From Psychrobacillus sp. FSL K6-4046 (lineage in GTDB: Bacteria > Bacillota > Bacilli > Bacillales_A > Planococcaceae): a stretch of 64,000 nt of DNA. Numbering within the stretch: position 1 is the first letter of the stretch; each line of letters begins with the position of its first letter. The notes beneath the pieces are model-generated. The model was not told where the DNA came from. It saw only the letters and a program-made list of their open reading frames with translations, and did no database searches. Location: NCBI RefSeq assembly GCF_038624605.1, contig NZ_CP152020.1, positions 434,001-498,000 on the forward strand, given 5' to 3'. Shown piece after piece: positions 17,714 to 27,336 of the stretch. Made by a program: the position numbers and the translations under genes.

Positions 17714-19105
17714 ATGACAAGATTAAAAATCTTACATACGAATGATATACATAGTCAATTTGATAATTATAAAAAGATCGTTTCTTTAATTCGAAAGCAT
17801 CGAGATGAAAATACGATTGTATTAGATGGAGGAGATTTTGCAGATTTTAAAAGCATCGAGCTACAGGGGACTAGGGGGATAGCGGCCCTCGAGCTGCTAG
17901 AGGCTGGTGGTTATGATGCAATTACAATCGGTAACAACGAAATGTTCAACGGAGTCGATACGCTAGAACATATGGCTAGTAATAGCTCAATTCCTTTTAT
18001 AAGTAACAATTTAGTGAAAAAAGATTTAACAGCTATAAAGGGAGTATGTAAGAGTACGATTCTAGAAAAGAACGGTTTGCGTCTCCTCATTACAGGCTCT
18101 TCCCCTGATATGGGAGTGTTTAACGAGGGTCTTGGCCTCTACATGAATGATTATACGGTTGCTATCAAGGAAGAGATTCAAAGAAACAAAGGGAAATATG
18201 ACGTATGTATTCTGTTAAGCCACGTGGGCACATTTGCAGATGAACCGTTAGCCAATGAAATAGAGGAAATTGATATTATCATATCAGCTCATGACCATAA
18301 ACTATTCACAGAAGCGAAGTTAATTAATAATACGATTATGAATAGTGCTGGTAACTATGGGGAGTACCTAGGAATAGTTGAAATAGAAGTGACAAGAGGA
18401 AAGGTCGACCTAATCCACTCACAGACTATATCAACGAAAGAAATACAAGAGGACCCTCAGGTTATTTCAGTTTTAAAAGTGAATAAAACAAAGGCAGTTA
18501 ACGTATTAAGTCAACCGCTATATACCTTAGGGAATCCTCTTTGGCACGATGTAGTGGAGGAGAATCCTATTAGTAATCTGATTGCTGATGGATTGAAGGA
18601 TATGCTAAAGGCAGACATTGGACTTATTAACAGTGGTATTTGTAATGCAGGTATCTTCCATGAGATGTCTAGAAAAAAACTAATAGAAATTTGTCCTTCT
18701 CCCTTGAATCCTACTCTTTTTGAGATTCAAGGAAAACATATTCAGGAAGCACTGCAATCATCCTTAGATGCCCAGGTTTGCTTAGCCGAAGGTCGAGGCC
18801 CAGGTTTTAGGGGGAGATTTGTGGGCAGATTACACGTGTCTGGACTAAAAATTGAGCACGATGGCAAACATATTAAAACTATCTATTTAAAAGAGATTCC
18901 AATGGAAGATGAAAAATGGTATTTAGTTGCAAGCTCCGACTATTTGCAAAGGGGATCAGGTTATCCTAGTCTGGCCATTAATCAAAACGAAACCTATTGG
19001 GCAGAAGAGATTAAGGATATCATTCAAATATATGGAGAAAAACCTGAGTTCATAAAATCTGCTTATCAAAATAGGTGGATGGAAGTAGCTAAAATAAGGG
19101 GATAA
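17714..19105 (+). CDS. yunD: YunD-type 5'-nucleotidase/2',3'-cyclic phosphodiesterase
   Basis: A 463-residue protein without signal peptide, close in length to B. subtilis YunD. The N-terminal metallophosphatase domain has TNDIHSQF, DGGDF and LLSHVG with SAHDHK. The GNHE motif of the family reads GNNE here. The C-terminal 5'-nucleotidase domain starts near residue 275 (NPISNLIADGL, NSGICNAG). The substrate is not settled by sequence. It lies three bases before the DmpA-family gene, so the two are probably co-transcribed. GGGGGAGA precedes the ATG. Confidence 0.82.
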   Translation: MTRLKILHTNDIHSQFDNYKKIVSLIRKHRDENTIVLDGGDFADFKSIELQGTRGIAALELLEAGGYDAITIGNNEMFNGVDTLEHMASNSSIPFISNNLVKKDLTAIKGVCKSTILEKNGLRLLITGSSPDMGVFNEGLGLYMNDYTVAIKEEIQRNKGKYDVCILLSHVGTFADEPLANEIEEIDIIISAHDHKLFTEAKLINNTIMNSAGNYGEYLGIVEIEVTRGKVDLIHSQTISTKEIQEDPQVISVLKVNKTKAVNVLSQPLYTLGNPLWHDVVEENPISNLIADGLKDMLKADIGLINSGICNAGIFHEMSRKKLIEICPSPLNPTLFEIQGKHIQEALQSSLDAQVCLAEGRGPGFRGRFVGRLHVSGLKIEHDGKHIKTIYLKEIPMEDEKWYLVASSDYLQRGSGYPSLAINQNETYWAEEIKDIIQIYGEKPEFIKSAYQNRWMEVAKIRG

Positions 19106-19108
19106 AAT

Positions 19109-20164
19109 ATGAAGCAAATGAAAATACGACAACGTGGTGTGACAATCGGAAAGTTACCAGTGGGCCCCAAAAATTGTATTACAGATGTAGAGGGTGTCCA
19201 AGTGGGCCATGTAACGCTAAATCATCAACTTCAAGAGGGTGAGCATGCTTGTACAGGAGTCACTGCTATACTTCCACATGGCGAAAACCTATTTCATCAA
19301 AAAGTTGTAGGAGCTAGCTATATATTAAATGGCTTTGGTAAAACAACTGGTCTAGTGCAGGTGGATGAGTTAGGGGTGATTGAGGCTCCTATTATGCTCA
19401 CCAATACATTTGGCGTCCCAGCGGTCACTCAAGGTACTTTGGCGTATATGCTAAAAGAAAATCCCGATATCGGGGTCTCTACTGGGACAATTAATATTGT
19501 GGTCGGAGAGTGTAACGATGGTAGGCTAAATTCTATACGTGAACTTCCAGTAGAACCTAAACATGCAATAGAGGCAATCCAAAATGCTACTTCAGAGGCT
19601 TCTATAGAAGGAGCAGTTGGAGCTGGTAAAGGAATGATTTGTTTCGGTCACAAAGGAGGGATAGGATCATCCTCCAGGATAGTGTATGATACATCAAGCG
19701 ATACCGCCTATACCATTGGGTGCATGGTGGTAAGTAACTTTGGAAAGAAAGAAGAGTTCCAGGCAGAACGGTATAAAGCAAAGGATGATAGTTCCGTGCC
19801 GTCGTATCCTACACCTGCAGATGGCTCCATAATAATTGTTTTAGCAACAGATGTACCTCTAGGAAATAGTCAGCTCAAGCGAGTGGCCAAGCGTTGTGGT
19901 ATTGGCTTAGGAAGGACAGGGAGTCACTTTAGCAATGGAAGTGGCGATATTGTTATTGCATTTTCAACTGCTCATAAAATACCACATGTCTCTGAAAACA
20001 GCGTGGAACCAAGGAGTGTCCTAAGGGATGATCATGCTGTCATGAATGATCTGTTCCAAGCTGCAGCAGAAGTGACAGAGGAGGCGATTGTAAACTCCTT
20101 ATCTCAAGCCGTTACTACAAAAGGACGTCTGGGTGAGACAGCGTACGCCTATCCATTTGAATAA
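19109..20164 (+). CDS. DmpA/P1-family self-cleaving aminopeptidase
   Basis: A 351-residue member of peptidase family S58 (L-aminopeptidase D-Ala-esterase/amidase, BapA). NCITDVEGVQVGHVTL near the N-terminus is the family signature. The Gly-Ser site where these proenzymes cut themselves to expose the nucleophilic Ser is seen as GGIGSSSRIV (near residue 189). The later GLGRTGSHFSNGSGD is also conserved. It is cytoplasmic, and in an operon with the 5'-nucleotidase gene. A terminator follows. Confidence 0.85.
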   Translation: MKQMKIRQRGVTIGKLPVGPKNCITDVEGVQVGHVTLNHQLQEGEHACTGVTAILPHGENLFHQKVVGASYILNGFGKTTGLVQVDELGVIEAPIMLTNTFGVPAVTQGTLAYMLKENPDIGVSTGTINIVVGECNDGRLNSIRELPVEPKHAIEAIQNATSEASIEGAVGAGKGMICFGHKGGIGSSSRIVYDTSSDTAYTIGCMVVSNFGKKEEFQAERYKAKDDSSVPSYPTPADGSIIIVLATDVPLGNSQLKRVAKRCGIGLGRTGSHFSNGSGDIVIAFSTAHKIPHVSENSVEPRSVLRDDHAVMNDLFQAAAEVTEEAIVNSLSQAVTTKGRLGETAYAYPFE

Positions 20165-20172
20165 AAGAAAAA

Positions 20173-20216
20173 GCGAAAGGAATCGAGGTAAATGGCTCGG
20201 TTCCTTTCACTCTTTA
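20173..20216. terminator. Terminator between convergent genes
   Basis: GAAAGGAATCGAG / CTCGGTTCCTTTC stem (one G-T pair) with a T-rich tail, between the peptidase gene and topB. Confidence 0.75.
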
Positions 20217-20234
20217 ACATGTAAACAATTTGGG

Positions 20235-22376
20235 TTATTTAAACTCTAGTTTTACTTTGCCTTCTTCTAGAGCAAGCTTTGCATCAAACTTTTGACCATT
20301 TTCAGCTTCAAACCCCTTGATAGTGTTTGTTATTCCTTTTGTACAAAGCAGCTTGATTTGACTAGGCGTAATTTTTTTCTTTAAGAAAAATCCATTAAAT
20401 GTTTGAGTACACCCATTTTTATAATTGGTACAGCCGTAAAAATTTTTACGTGCTACAATGGAGCCTTGTCCACATTTAGGGCATGGAGCAATCGGTTCCT
20501 GCTTAAACTTTGCATATTTCGAACTTGGTTCTCTTGGAGGAAGCTTGATCGTAATGTTTTTGGTTTTAAGTTGGGTAGGTGTTTCATTAATCAGGCTATA
20601 GATAAACTTAGCTATGCTACCAAGAAAACGATCTTGAGAGCCTTCACCATTTCCTATTTTCCGTAGATAGTTTTCCCATTTAGCAGTCATAGAAGGGCTG
20701 GAGAGAAGGTTTCCTTCAATAGCCTGACAAAGAACACGCCCTTTATCAGTAATAGAAACAATATTTTTGGTTACCTTTATATAGTTATGTCTTTTTAAGG
20801 TTTCAATAATCCCACTTCTCGTGGCCTCGGTTCCTAGACCTTCTACTTCCTTTAAAATCTCCGTTTCATCTTTATCTTCTATTAGCTTACCGCAGGTTTT
20901 CATCATTGCGATTAATTGACCCTCTGTATATGGTTTTGGAGGAGTTGTCTTGCCTTCTTTAATTTCAATCTTACTTGCTACTGATTCCTGCTCGGTTAAA
21001 GGAGGAAGCGTTGGTTCTTCTTTTTCCTTTTCATTAGATGACTGAATAAAAAGAGCCTTCCAGCCTTTGTCGACCTCTGTTTTGCCGGTTGTAAAGAATA
21101 GCAATCCGTTTACCTCAGTGGTAACCTTTGTTTCTGTATAAAGATAGTCCGTATGAAACATCCCGAGCGTCGTACGAATAATTTCCTCGTAAAGATTTCT
21201 CTCTATCGGTGACAGTCTGGCAAGTACAGATTGAGATGGAATCTTTTTAGTTGGGATAATAGCATAATGCTCCTGTACCTTTGAGCTATCCACATAACGT
21301 TTTTTTGGAGAGCGAGAGGCTATTGGGAACGGTTTATTGATTAGTTTTTGGTACTCCTCCACTTGTCCGACGATATAAGCAAACTCATTTGGAGTAATGT
21401 GACGAGAATCAGTTCTAGGATAAGTGACTAACTTTTTTTCATATAGTCCCTGCATCGTTTTTAACACATCTGCTGGACTGATTTTCCACAATCTATTAGC
21501 TGTAGCCTGTAATGTCGATAATGAATGTAGCTGTGGCGGTGGAATTCTCTTGTCCTGTTTTACTACAGAGGTAATCACACCTGGCGAATTAGGCTGAATA
21601 TCATGCTTAGCTAAAAGCGCTCGAATAATTTCCCTTTTAGGCTCTTTTGCTTTTGCTTTTCCCTTATAGCTTCCATGCTCTGCAGTAAATAATGCTTCTA
21701 TTTCATAAAAGGGCTCTGAAACAAAGTTCTCGATCTCCATATGACGCTGATAAATCAAATATAGTGTAGGGGATTGAACGCGTCCTATGGGAAATACGTC
21801 TTGTATGCCTTGTTCTTTTAATAAAAGGGAGTATAGGCGAGAAGCATTCATACCAACAAGCCAATCACTGATTTGTCTAGCTTTTGCCTCTTCATACATG
21901 AGTAAGTCCTTTTGATTGTTCTGCAGGTTAGTAAAACCTTTACGAACTTCATCTACTTCTAGTGAGTTAATCCATAAACGTTTAATCGTTTTCCCTCTAG
22001 CGCCTGTTTGGTTATAAATACTATAAAAGATATTAGAGCCTTCGCGGTCAACATCGCATGCATTAATGACTGTATCGGTAGATTTGATGAGTTTTTTCAC
22101 TATCGTAAATTGCTTTGCTTTCCCTTTAGCTACTTGAAATTCATAGCGTTCAGGTAATATCGGAAGGCTAGCGAGTGACCATCTATTCCACTTAGGATCG
22201 TATGCTTTAGGTTCCTTCAATTCTACTAGATGCCCAATTCCCCAAGTAATAAAAGCTCCTTCGGGAAAGATAGGTGAGGGGAGAATTTCAATATAGCCTT
22301 CATGGCGTTTTACTGAAAAAGCGTCTGCATATGCCTTCGCTTGACTTGGCTTCTCAGCGAGTATGACTGGTTTCAC
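20235..22376 (-). CDS. topB: DNA topoisomerase III
   Basis: A 713-residue type IA topoisomerase. The N-terminal Toprim domain has LAEKPSQA and CDVDREG. The active-site Tyr lies in YPRTDSRHI (near residue 320). GLGTEATRSGII is the conserved gate-domain motif. A C-terminal zinc-ribbon-like element (CPKCGQGSIV, then YGCTNYKNGC) is followed by a short repeat-like end. This order matches Bacillus TopB, which resolves recombination and replication intermediates. The ATG follows AGGTGAAAA. Confidence 0.95.
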   Translation of the reverse strand: MKPVILAEKPSQAKAYADAFSVKRHEGYIEILPSPIFPEGAFITWGIGHLVELKEPKAYDPKWNRWSLASLPILPERYEFQVAKGKAKQFTIVKKLIKSTDTVINACDVDREGSNIFYSIYNQTGARGKTIKRLWINSLEVDEVRKGFTNLQNNQKDLLMYEEAKARQISDWLVGMNASRLYSLLLKEQGIQDVFPIGRVQSPTLYLIYQRHMEIENFVSEPFYEIEALFTAEHGSYKGKAKAKEPKREIIRALLAKHDIQPNSPGVITSVVKQDKRIPPPQLHSLSTLQATANRLWKISPADVLKTMQGLYEKKLVTYPRTDSRHITPNEFAYIVGQVEEYQKLINKPFPIASRSPKKRYVDSSKVQEHYAIIPTKKIPSQSVLARLSPIERNLYEEIIRTTLGMFHTDYLYTETKVTTEVNGLLFFTTGKTEVDKGWKALFIQSSNEKEKEEPTLPPLTEQESVASKIEIKEGKTTPPKPYTEGQLIAMMKTCGKLIEDKDETEILKEVEGLGTEATRSGIIETLKRHNYIKVTKNIVSITDKGRVLCQAIEGNLLSSPSMTAKWENYLRKIGNGEGSQDRFLGSIAKFIYSLINETPTQLKTKNITIKLPPREPSSKYAKFKQEPIAPCPKCGQGSIVARKNFYGCTNYKNGCTQTFNGFFLKKKITPSQIKLLCTKGITNTIKGFEAENGQKFDAKLALEEGKVKLEFK

Positions 22377-22658
22377 ATTTTCACCTCTTCAAGATTCATA
22401 TATTTATTGTGCATTAAATTGGAGTAAAATACAAAGGGCTAACGTATCTTAAATTTTCAGTTGGGAGAAAGTTTAATTGAGGTTGTTGATATTCTTTAAC
22501 ATTAACCTAATGAATTTTGCTATAATTATGAAAATTAATATGGAGCTAGGATTGACTACTCACTTGAGGGAATGGTAGTGGGGGGTTTTGATTAAGAAAA
22601 AGTTGGGGTTTTTGTTGCTTCAGCTATTTTTGAAGCTTCCTGAAAGAATGGGATAATA

Positions 22659-23876
22659 TTGAGTGATTCAAGTAATTTTAAAGGATATTCTATTAGAGAT
22701 TTTCAATTTTGGAGAATAGTAGGGAGCCTGGGCTTAGCGTCCATGTTTATATTCGGTTCTATGTATTCAGTTCAACCAATACTTCCGATGTTTACGAAGG
22801 AGTTTGACGTTAAGGTTTCTTACTCTAGTATGATGATGTCCTTAACAACAGTTGGTCTTATAATTGGTTTAATCGTTTTAGGTTTTTTCTCTGATCGGAT
22901 TGGCAGAACTAATTTCGTTAGATTTTCTATAATTGGCTCGGTGATACCTTTTTTTCTTATGACTCTTTCGGATAATTTTGTGTGGATTATTATTTTACGA
23001 TTTATCCAGGGCTTCCTACTTGCTGGAGTGCCAGCTGCAGCATTAGCCTATATAAGTGAGGAAATAGATAGGAAATTTTTGAGTGTAGCAACCGCCCTAT
23101 ATATATCCTGTAATGCTTTAGGAGGAATGATAGGGCGCGTCGTGACAGGTTATGCAACAGAGCATTTCTCTTGGGAAATAGCTTTTTATATTTTAGCGGT
23201 TAGTGGCATATTTGTTTTTATATTAGTGTTGGTTACTTTACCTAACTCAAGAAATTTCCAGCCTCAGGAAGCGAGCTTTAGAAATGATCTAGATGGCTTT
23301 GCTTATCATTTTAAAAATCCTTCCCTGCTGTTAATGTTCGGATTGGGAATTGTGCTTCAGCTTTCTTTTACTGGAATTTGGACATATATACCATTCCATC
23401 TGACTAATTCACCTTTTTCACTTTCAATTGATGCTGTTTCAAATATATTTTTCGCATATGGGCTTGGGGTAATTGGCTCCCCGTTAGCCAGCTGGATGGC
23501 AGGAAAAATAGGACAAAGAAAGGTCCTCATATCTGGAGTTTTTATGCTGAGTATGGGTATTTTACTTACAAACAGTAGTTCAGTTTGGATGATTGTAGTT
23601 GGCTTATGTGTAGTGTGCTTAGGGTTTTTTACAGCCCATTCCTTGGCTGCGTCCTCCGTTAGTAGAGAAGCGAGTCATCATAAAGGGAGTGCCTCCAGTC
23701 TATATCTCGTTTCCTACTATATAGGGGTAGGGGTGGGAAGCACCTTATTAGGACCGCTATGGGAGCGACTTGGATGGAGTGGACTTGTAACATTTACAGC
23801 CATAGTTCCTGTGATTTATGTAGTTTTTGTAATGCTCATACAATATTGGAACACTAAAAAACAGCCCCTTGTCTAA
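22659..23876 (+). CDS. MFS transporter
   Basis: A 405-residue carrier with 12 predicted membrane helices. GFFSDRIGRTNFVRFS is the MFS motif A between helices 2 and 3, and IILRFIQGFLLAGVPAAA resembles motif B. Its closest type is the YnfM/AraJ-like drug or sugar exporter group, but the substrate is unknown. The likely start is TTG at 22659 with only a weak site upstream (GAAAGAATGGG). It shares a terminator with the convergent yflT gene. Confidence 0.8.
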   Translation: MSDSSNFKGYSIRDFQFWRIVGSLGLASMFIFGSMYSVQPILPMFTKEFDVKVSYSSMMMSLTTVGLIIGLIVLGFFSDRIGRTNFVRFSIIGSVIPFFLMTLSDNFVWIIILRFIQGFLLAGVPAAALAYISEEIDRKFLSVATALYISCNALGGMIGRVVTGYATEHFSWEIAFYILAVSGIFVFILVLVTLPNSRNFQPQEASFRNDLDGFAYHFKNPSLLLMFGLGIVLQLSFTGIWTYIPFHLTNSPFSLSIDAVSNIFFAYGLGVIGSPLASWMAGKIGQRKVLISGVFMLSMGILLTNSSSVWMIVVGLCVVCLGFFTAHSLAASSVSREASHHKGSASSLYLVSYYIGVGVGSTLLGPLWERLGWSGLVTFTAIVPVIYVVFVMLIQYWNTKKQPLV

Positions 23877-23892
23877 CAAGGGGCTGTTTCTA
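23856..23892. terminator. Bidirectional terminator
   Basis: AACAGCCCCTT / AAGGGGCTGTT stem, overlapping the end of the MFS gene, with T runs on both sides. Confidence 0.85.
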
Positions 23893-23896
23893 CTTC

Positions 23897-24223
23897 TTAT
23901 TTAGGATCATGAGCAATAATTACTAATTTACCTTGATCTAATTCTTTTTCTGCAGCTTCTGCTTCTTGAGTGGTTAATCCTGCACCGCTCATTTTAGCTC
24001 GTAGTTCATCTCCACGTGAAGAGAACATATTCTTCATTGATTGAAGGAATCCCATCTCCTTCACTCCAACATCAGAAGTATCTAATGCGTCATTTACGTC
24101 GTCTGCACGATCTTTTGAATGTGCAAAAATATGAATATGGTCTTTATGGTACCCTTGAGTTTCTAATCGTTCGATTTCTTGCTTAGCCTGTACGGCATTT
24201 TCTACAGTTAATTTGACTGTCAT
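23897..24223 (-). CDS. YflT-type general stress protein
   Basis: A 108-residue single-domain member of the YflT/GSP17M family (VQAKQEIERLETQGYHKDHI near residue 10, AAEKELDQGKLVIIAHD at the end). Function is unknown. It is a paralogue of the N-terminal domain of the protein at 1495. The ATG follows CTGGAGGG. A near-consensus sigma-B promoter is 36 bases upstream, so it is expected to be induced by stress. Confidence 0.88.
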   Translation of the reverse strand: MTVKLTVENAVQAKQEIERLETQGYHKDHIHIFAHSKDRADDVNDALDTSDVGVKEMGFLQSMKNMFSSRGDELRAKMSGAGLTTQEAEAAEKELDQGKLVIIAHDPK

Positions 24224-24258
24224 ATAAAATCCCTCCAGTATTTGTTCTCCTTCATACT

Positions 24259-24283
24259 TTACCCGTCCTGAATAAATTTAAAC
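24259..24283 (-). promoter_or_regulatory. Sigma-B promoter of yflT-type gene
   Basis: On the minus strand, GTTTAA (24278-24283) and GGGTAA (24259-24264) are spaced by exactly 13 bases, almost the full sigma-B consensus. Confidence 0.8.
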
Positions 24284-24359
24284 TAAATACAAAACGTATT
24301 ATGTGAAACAATAAATGGTATTTGTTATGATGAAAGAAAAATAGAATGGAAGTTGCCGG

Positions 24360-24857
24360 ATGGAAAACCAATCTAAACGAATAGAAAGTTTTAAGACTGC
24401 AATGGGAAATTACCCGACAGGAGTAACCGTGGTAACTGCTTTAGATCAACAAGGTAAGCCGATGGGAATGACTGTTAACTCCTTTGCCTCTGTCTCTTTG
24501 GATCCATTACTTGTTCTCTGGTCTATTGATAAAAAAGCGTTCTTATATGAAGAGTTTTTAAAAGCGGACAAGTTTGTAGTGAACATATTAGCAGAGGATC
24601 AAAGTGACCTTTGTAATTTGTTCGCCAGCCGAGTGGAAGATCGTTTTTCTGGCTGTGAATGGCGAGCATCCGAATTAAATCAGCCGATATTAGCAAATAG
24701 TCTTTCTGTTTTAGAATGTACATTATTTAAACAAGTAGACGCTGGAGACCATACTATATTAATAGGAGAAGTTAAGGATATAAAGAATGAGGAAAAAAAT
24801 CCTTTACTATACCACCGTCGCTTTGTCGGGGCTATTCCTAAAGAATTTTATAAATAA
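24360..24857 (+). CDS. Flavin reductase domain protein
   Basis: A 165-residue FMN-binding split-barrel protein of the HpaC/flavin reductase family (NYPTGVTVVTA, GMTVNSFASVSLDPLLVLWSI, FVVNILAEDQ, GDHTILIGEV). These reduce flavin with NAD(P)H, often for a partner monooxygenase. No such partner gene is adjacent. The ATG at 24360 has a poor ribosome site. It is a single gene with its own terminator. Confidence 0.85.
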   Translation: MENQSKRIESFKTAMGNYPTGVTVVTALDQQGKPMGMTVNSFASVSLDPLLVLWSIDKKAFLYEEFLKADKFVVNILAEDQSDLCNLFASRVEDRFSGCEWRASELNQPILANSLSVLECTLFKQVDAGDHTILIGEVKDIKNEEKNPLLYHRRFVGAIPKEFYK

Positions 24858-24924
24858 GTATTCGATGGCTAGGGAAGAAATAAATACGATATGTTAAAGG
24901 TAAAGTTAGTTATACAATACACAT

Positions 24925-24965
24925 AAAAATGAGTTAGGATATTTTTTTCCTGACTCATTTTTTTA
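24925..24965 (+). terminator. Terminator of flavin reductase gene
   Basis: AAAATGAGT(T)AGGA / TCCTGACTCATTTT stem ending in T7. Confidence 0.8.
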
Positions 24966-25050
24966 TTAAGCTTTGTTAAAGTTATTGGTTGATTTTGACT
25001 AACCATTCTTTTTTATAGTGACTGTAAGCATACACAAAGGAACTTTCAAA

Positions 25051-25191
25051 TGGCTATTAAGAACATAAATAGATGATGAAATTGGGATTGGGTACAGTTT
25101 TTCGGCTTTGTTTATGCGAGTATATTTATTAGCACTTATCGTTGCATTAAAGCTGTTCCCATTTATTGATTGGAGCGCCAGACGGCGACTC
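25051..25191. repeat. Left part of long intergenic repeat, cut by the IS
   Basis: Related to 15271-15421, and from 25166 (TTGATTGGAGCG, ACGGCGACTCC) to the left end of the complete repeat at 35841. The right part continues at 26810-26906 on the other side of the IS. Confidence 0.75.
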
Positions 25192-25202
25192 CTACGGGAT
25201 GA
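25192..25202. repeat. Target site duplication, left copy
   Basis: CTACGGGATGA, identical to 26799-26809. Eleven bases is the size made by IS4-family elements of the IS231/IS4 groups. Confidence 0.9.
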
Positions 25203-26798
25203 CATAGCTATCAAGTTAAGAAGTTTATAAAAACCCTCGAGGTTGGTATAGAAAACTAACCAACAGGAGGTGCTTCACATGAAAAAAACAGATTTAGACG
25301 AATGGAAACTCTTAATGGAACAATTGTATAAACTATTTTCCCCAGATAAGTTGGATTGTTGGGCCAAAGAATCAGGATGGATCAAACGAAAACGAAAGCT
25401 TGATGCGTATTCATTTCTCCACATCCTTCTTTATCATTGCGGAAACCTGGCCGGCAGTTCGCTACGCGAGCTCAGCCTGTCATTAGAAGAAACCTGTCAT
25501 ATTTCTATGACTCCAGAGGCAATAAACCAACGTTTAAATAAAGAATTAATTGTATTTCTAAAAAAGTGTTTGGAACATTTTATACAAGTGGAGTTAAATT
25601 ATCAGTTGCCGATCAGTGACGAACTACGAAAATTTTGTGAGAGGATCCGTATAATAGACGCGACCATCCATTCCCTTCCTTCGGATTTGAAGGAGACTTT
25701 TCCTGGCGTCTATCGAGCCGAATTAAAATGCCAACTGGAGTATGAATTCCTGACAGGACAGTTCATATTGGCTGACTGGATGAACGGAAAGGAAAACGAT
25801 TCTCTATATGGGAAGAATCGATTAGAGACGGTCTCACCTGGCGATTTATTTCTACAAGACTTGGGTTATTTCCATCTACCCACCTTCCAAAAAATTGATG
25901 AGTCCGGGGGCTATTTCGTCTCTAGAGTTCGACCAGATTGTTCTATCTATACAGGGAATCCCAACCCTCGTTACCATGCCGATGGCAGGGTCGTCAAATC
26001 CTCTTTTTATCAGAAGGAATCTTTGGCAGAGCACCTGGAACAAATGGAGCGTGGCTCCGTAAGGGAATGGGAGGAAGTTTATGTGGGGTATGACTATAAA
26101 TTCCCTACCCGTTTAATTTTGTATCGCCATACAGAGGAACAAGATAAAAGTGATCAGTATAAACGTAAACATTCACGTTACCAGACAAAGGAGCACGTAA
26201 GAGCGCTAGATGGGGCGACGATTATTATGACAAACCTCCCGGATACTATCCCAGCTGAGAAAGTGATGGACCTTTACCGATTGCGCTGGCAGATCGAGTT
26301 ATTGTTTAAAGGATGGAAATCTAATTTCCCGACCACTTTTTATAAACAGATAAAGGAAGAACGTGTCCTATGTCATTTTTTCGCTCATTTATTATTGTTT
26401 CTAATCACAACTACAACAACTTATCAGGCACGTTTATTCTTGCTAGAGAAATCTAGAATAGAGATAAGCATTCAAAAGGGCATCTCAGTTGCACTACGCT
26501 TTATTCGCTTGATGTTTGAAAGCATAAAAAAATACACCAAGCTTACCAATGGGGTACTGAAAAGGTTTCATGGTGCTCTTTGTAAACATGCATTGAAAAC
26601 AAAAGGGCCACCTGAAAAGGATCCATTGATTATACTCGGTGCAAATTACAGTTAGTATTCTATGCCCTGTATAGAAAGAAATTAAACTTACATTTTTTGG
26701 TTAAACCAAAAAGTGTTAATTTCATATGGTCTAATTTTCAAAAATACCAGTTCATATGAGAGTGAATGACGTAAATTTTTCTTAACTTGATAGCTATG
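25203..26798 (+). mobile_element. Complete IS4-family insertion sequence, 1596 bp
   Basis: Both ends are perfect 20-bp inverted repeats (CATAGCTATCAAGTTAAGAA). The element holds one intact transposase gene and is bounded by an 11-bp direct repeat, so it looks like a recent single insertion. It landed inside a copy of the long intergenic repeat. Confidence 0.95.
25279..26655 (+). CDS. IS4-family transposase
   Basis: A 458-residue DDE transposase. The Y-2-R-3-E-6-K signature is intact in YRLRWQIELLFKGWK (near residue 340). The first Asp is likely in RIIDATIHSLP (near 128) and the second in FLQDLGYF (near 193). The ATG at 25279 stands 8 bases behind AGGAGG. An in-frame GTG three codons earlier is less likely. 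All catalytic motifs are present, so the element may be active. Confidence 0.93.
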   Translation: MKKTDLDEWKLLMEQLYKLFSPDKLDCWAKESGWIKRKRKLDAYSFLHILLYHCGNLAGSSLRELSLSLEETCHISMTPEAINQRLNKELIVFLKKCLEHFIQVELNYQLPISDELRKFCERIRIIDATIHSLPSDLKETFPGVYRAELKCQLEYEFLTGQFILADWMNGKENDSLYGKNRLETVSPGDLFLQDLGYFHLPTFQKIDESGGYFVSRVRPDCSIYTGNPNPRYHADGRVVKSSFYQKESLAEHLEQMERGSVREWEEVYVGYDYKFPTRLILYRHTEEQDKSDQYKRKHSRYQTKEHVRALDGATIIMTNLPDTIPAEKVMDLYRLRWQIELLFKGWKSNFPTTFYKQIKEERVLCHFFAHLLLFLITTTTTYQARLFLLEKSRIEISIQKGISVALRFIRLMFESIKKYTKLTNGVLKRFHGALCKHALKTKGPPEKDPLIILGANYS

Positions 26799-27336
26799 CT
26801 ACGGGATGAGTGAGACAGATAAGACATCACAACCACGCGCGCTAGCGATGGGTGATGGCTTATCGCTCACCCCGAGGAAAGCGTCCGGCTGGGGCGGAAA
26901 TCAATTCTACTCTCTGATTTAATATTTCTTTGCATCCTAAATCAACCATAACCTTTAACATAGCCTTTTATTATTGTTTTTTACTAAAGCCCCCATTACT
27001 TTACGTGCATCTTTTTTATCAATTCTTCTATTCCACTCATTAAACGCCCCATCGAATTCTACCAGCGCATGATTGAAGGATTTCGAACGCTGCATTTTGC
27101 AATCTTTGTGGGATTCCTGCTAAAACAGCGCGCATTGCCTCCCAGTGAAAAGCAAGTAGATTCTTTATTCCACATTACTTAAGAGTTTTAGTTCCCTGTA
27201 ACTTTTAGGATGCCCCTTTATTTTGGTGAATTAAAAGATAAAATTATTTATAGAAATAAATTCTGACAGAACAGAGCATTTAAAGACAGGTATTTAAAGT
27301 GAAATAAATTTACTATTTAAATAAGGAGGAAATAGC
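26799..27336. repeat. Right part of interrupted long repeat, then gene-free sequence
   Basis: 26799-26809 is the second target duplication. 26810-26906 completes the long repeat (ends AGGAAAGCGTCCG, GCGGAAATCAA). Between 26955 and 27120 both strands are open for short stretches (minus strand: a 46-codon frame ending at 26955; plus strand: a frame ending near 27182), but neither has a ribosome site. They may be remnants of decayed genes. Confidence 0.6.

Noticed and set aside
26955-27182. Short open frames on both strands between the IS and the AraC-type gene
   Set aside because: Protein-like stretches of about 46 and 50 codons but no start with ribosome site and no family recognised; kept only as a remark on the gap.
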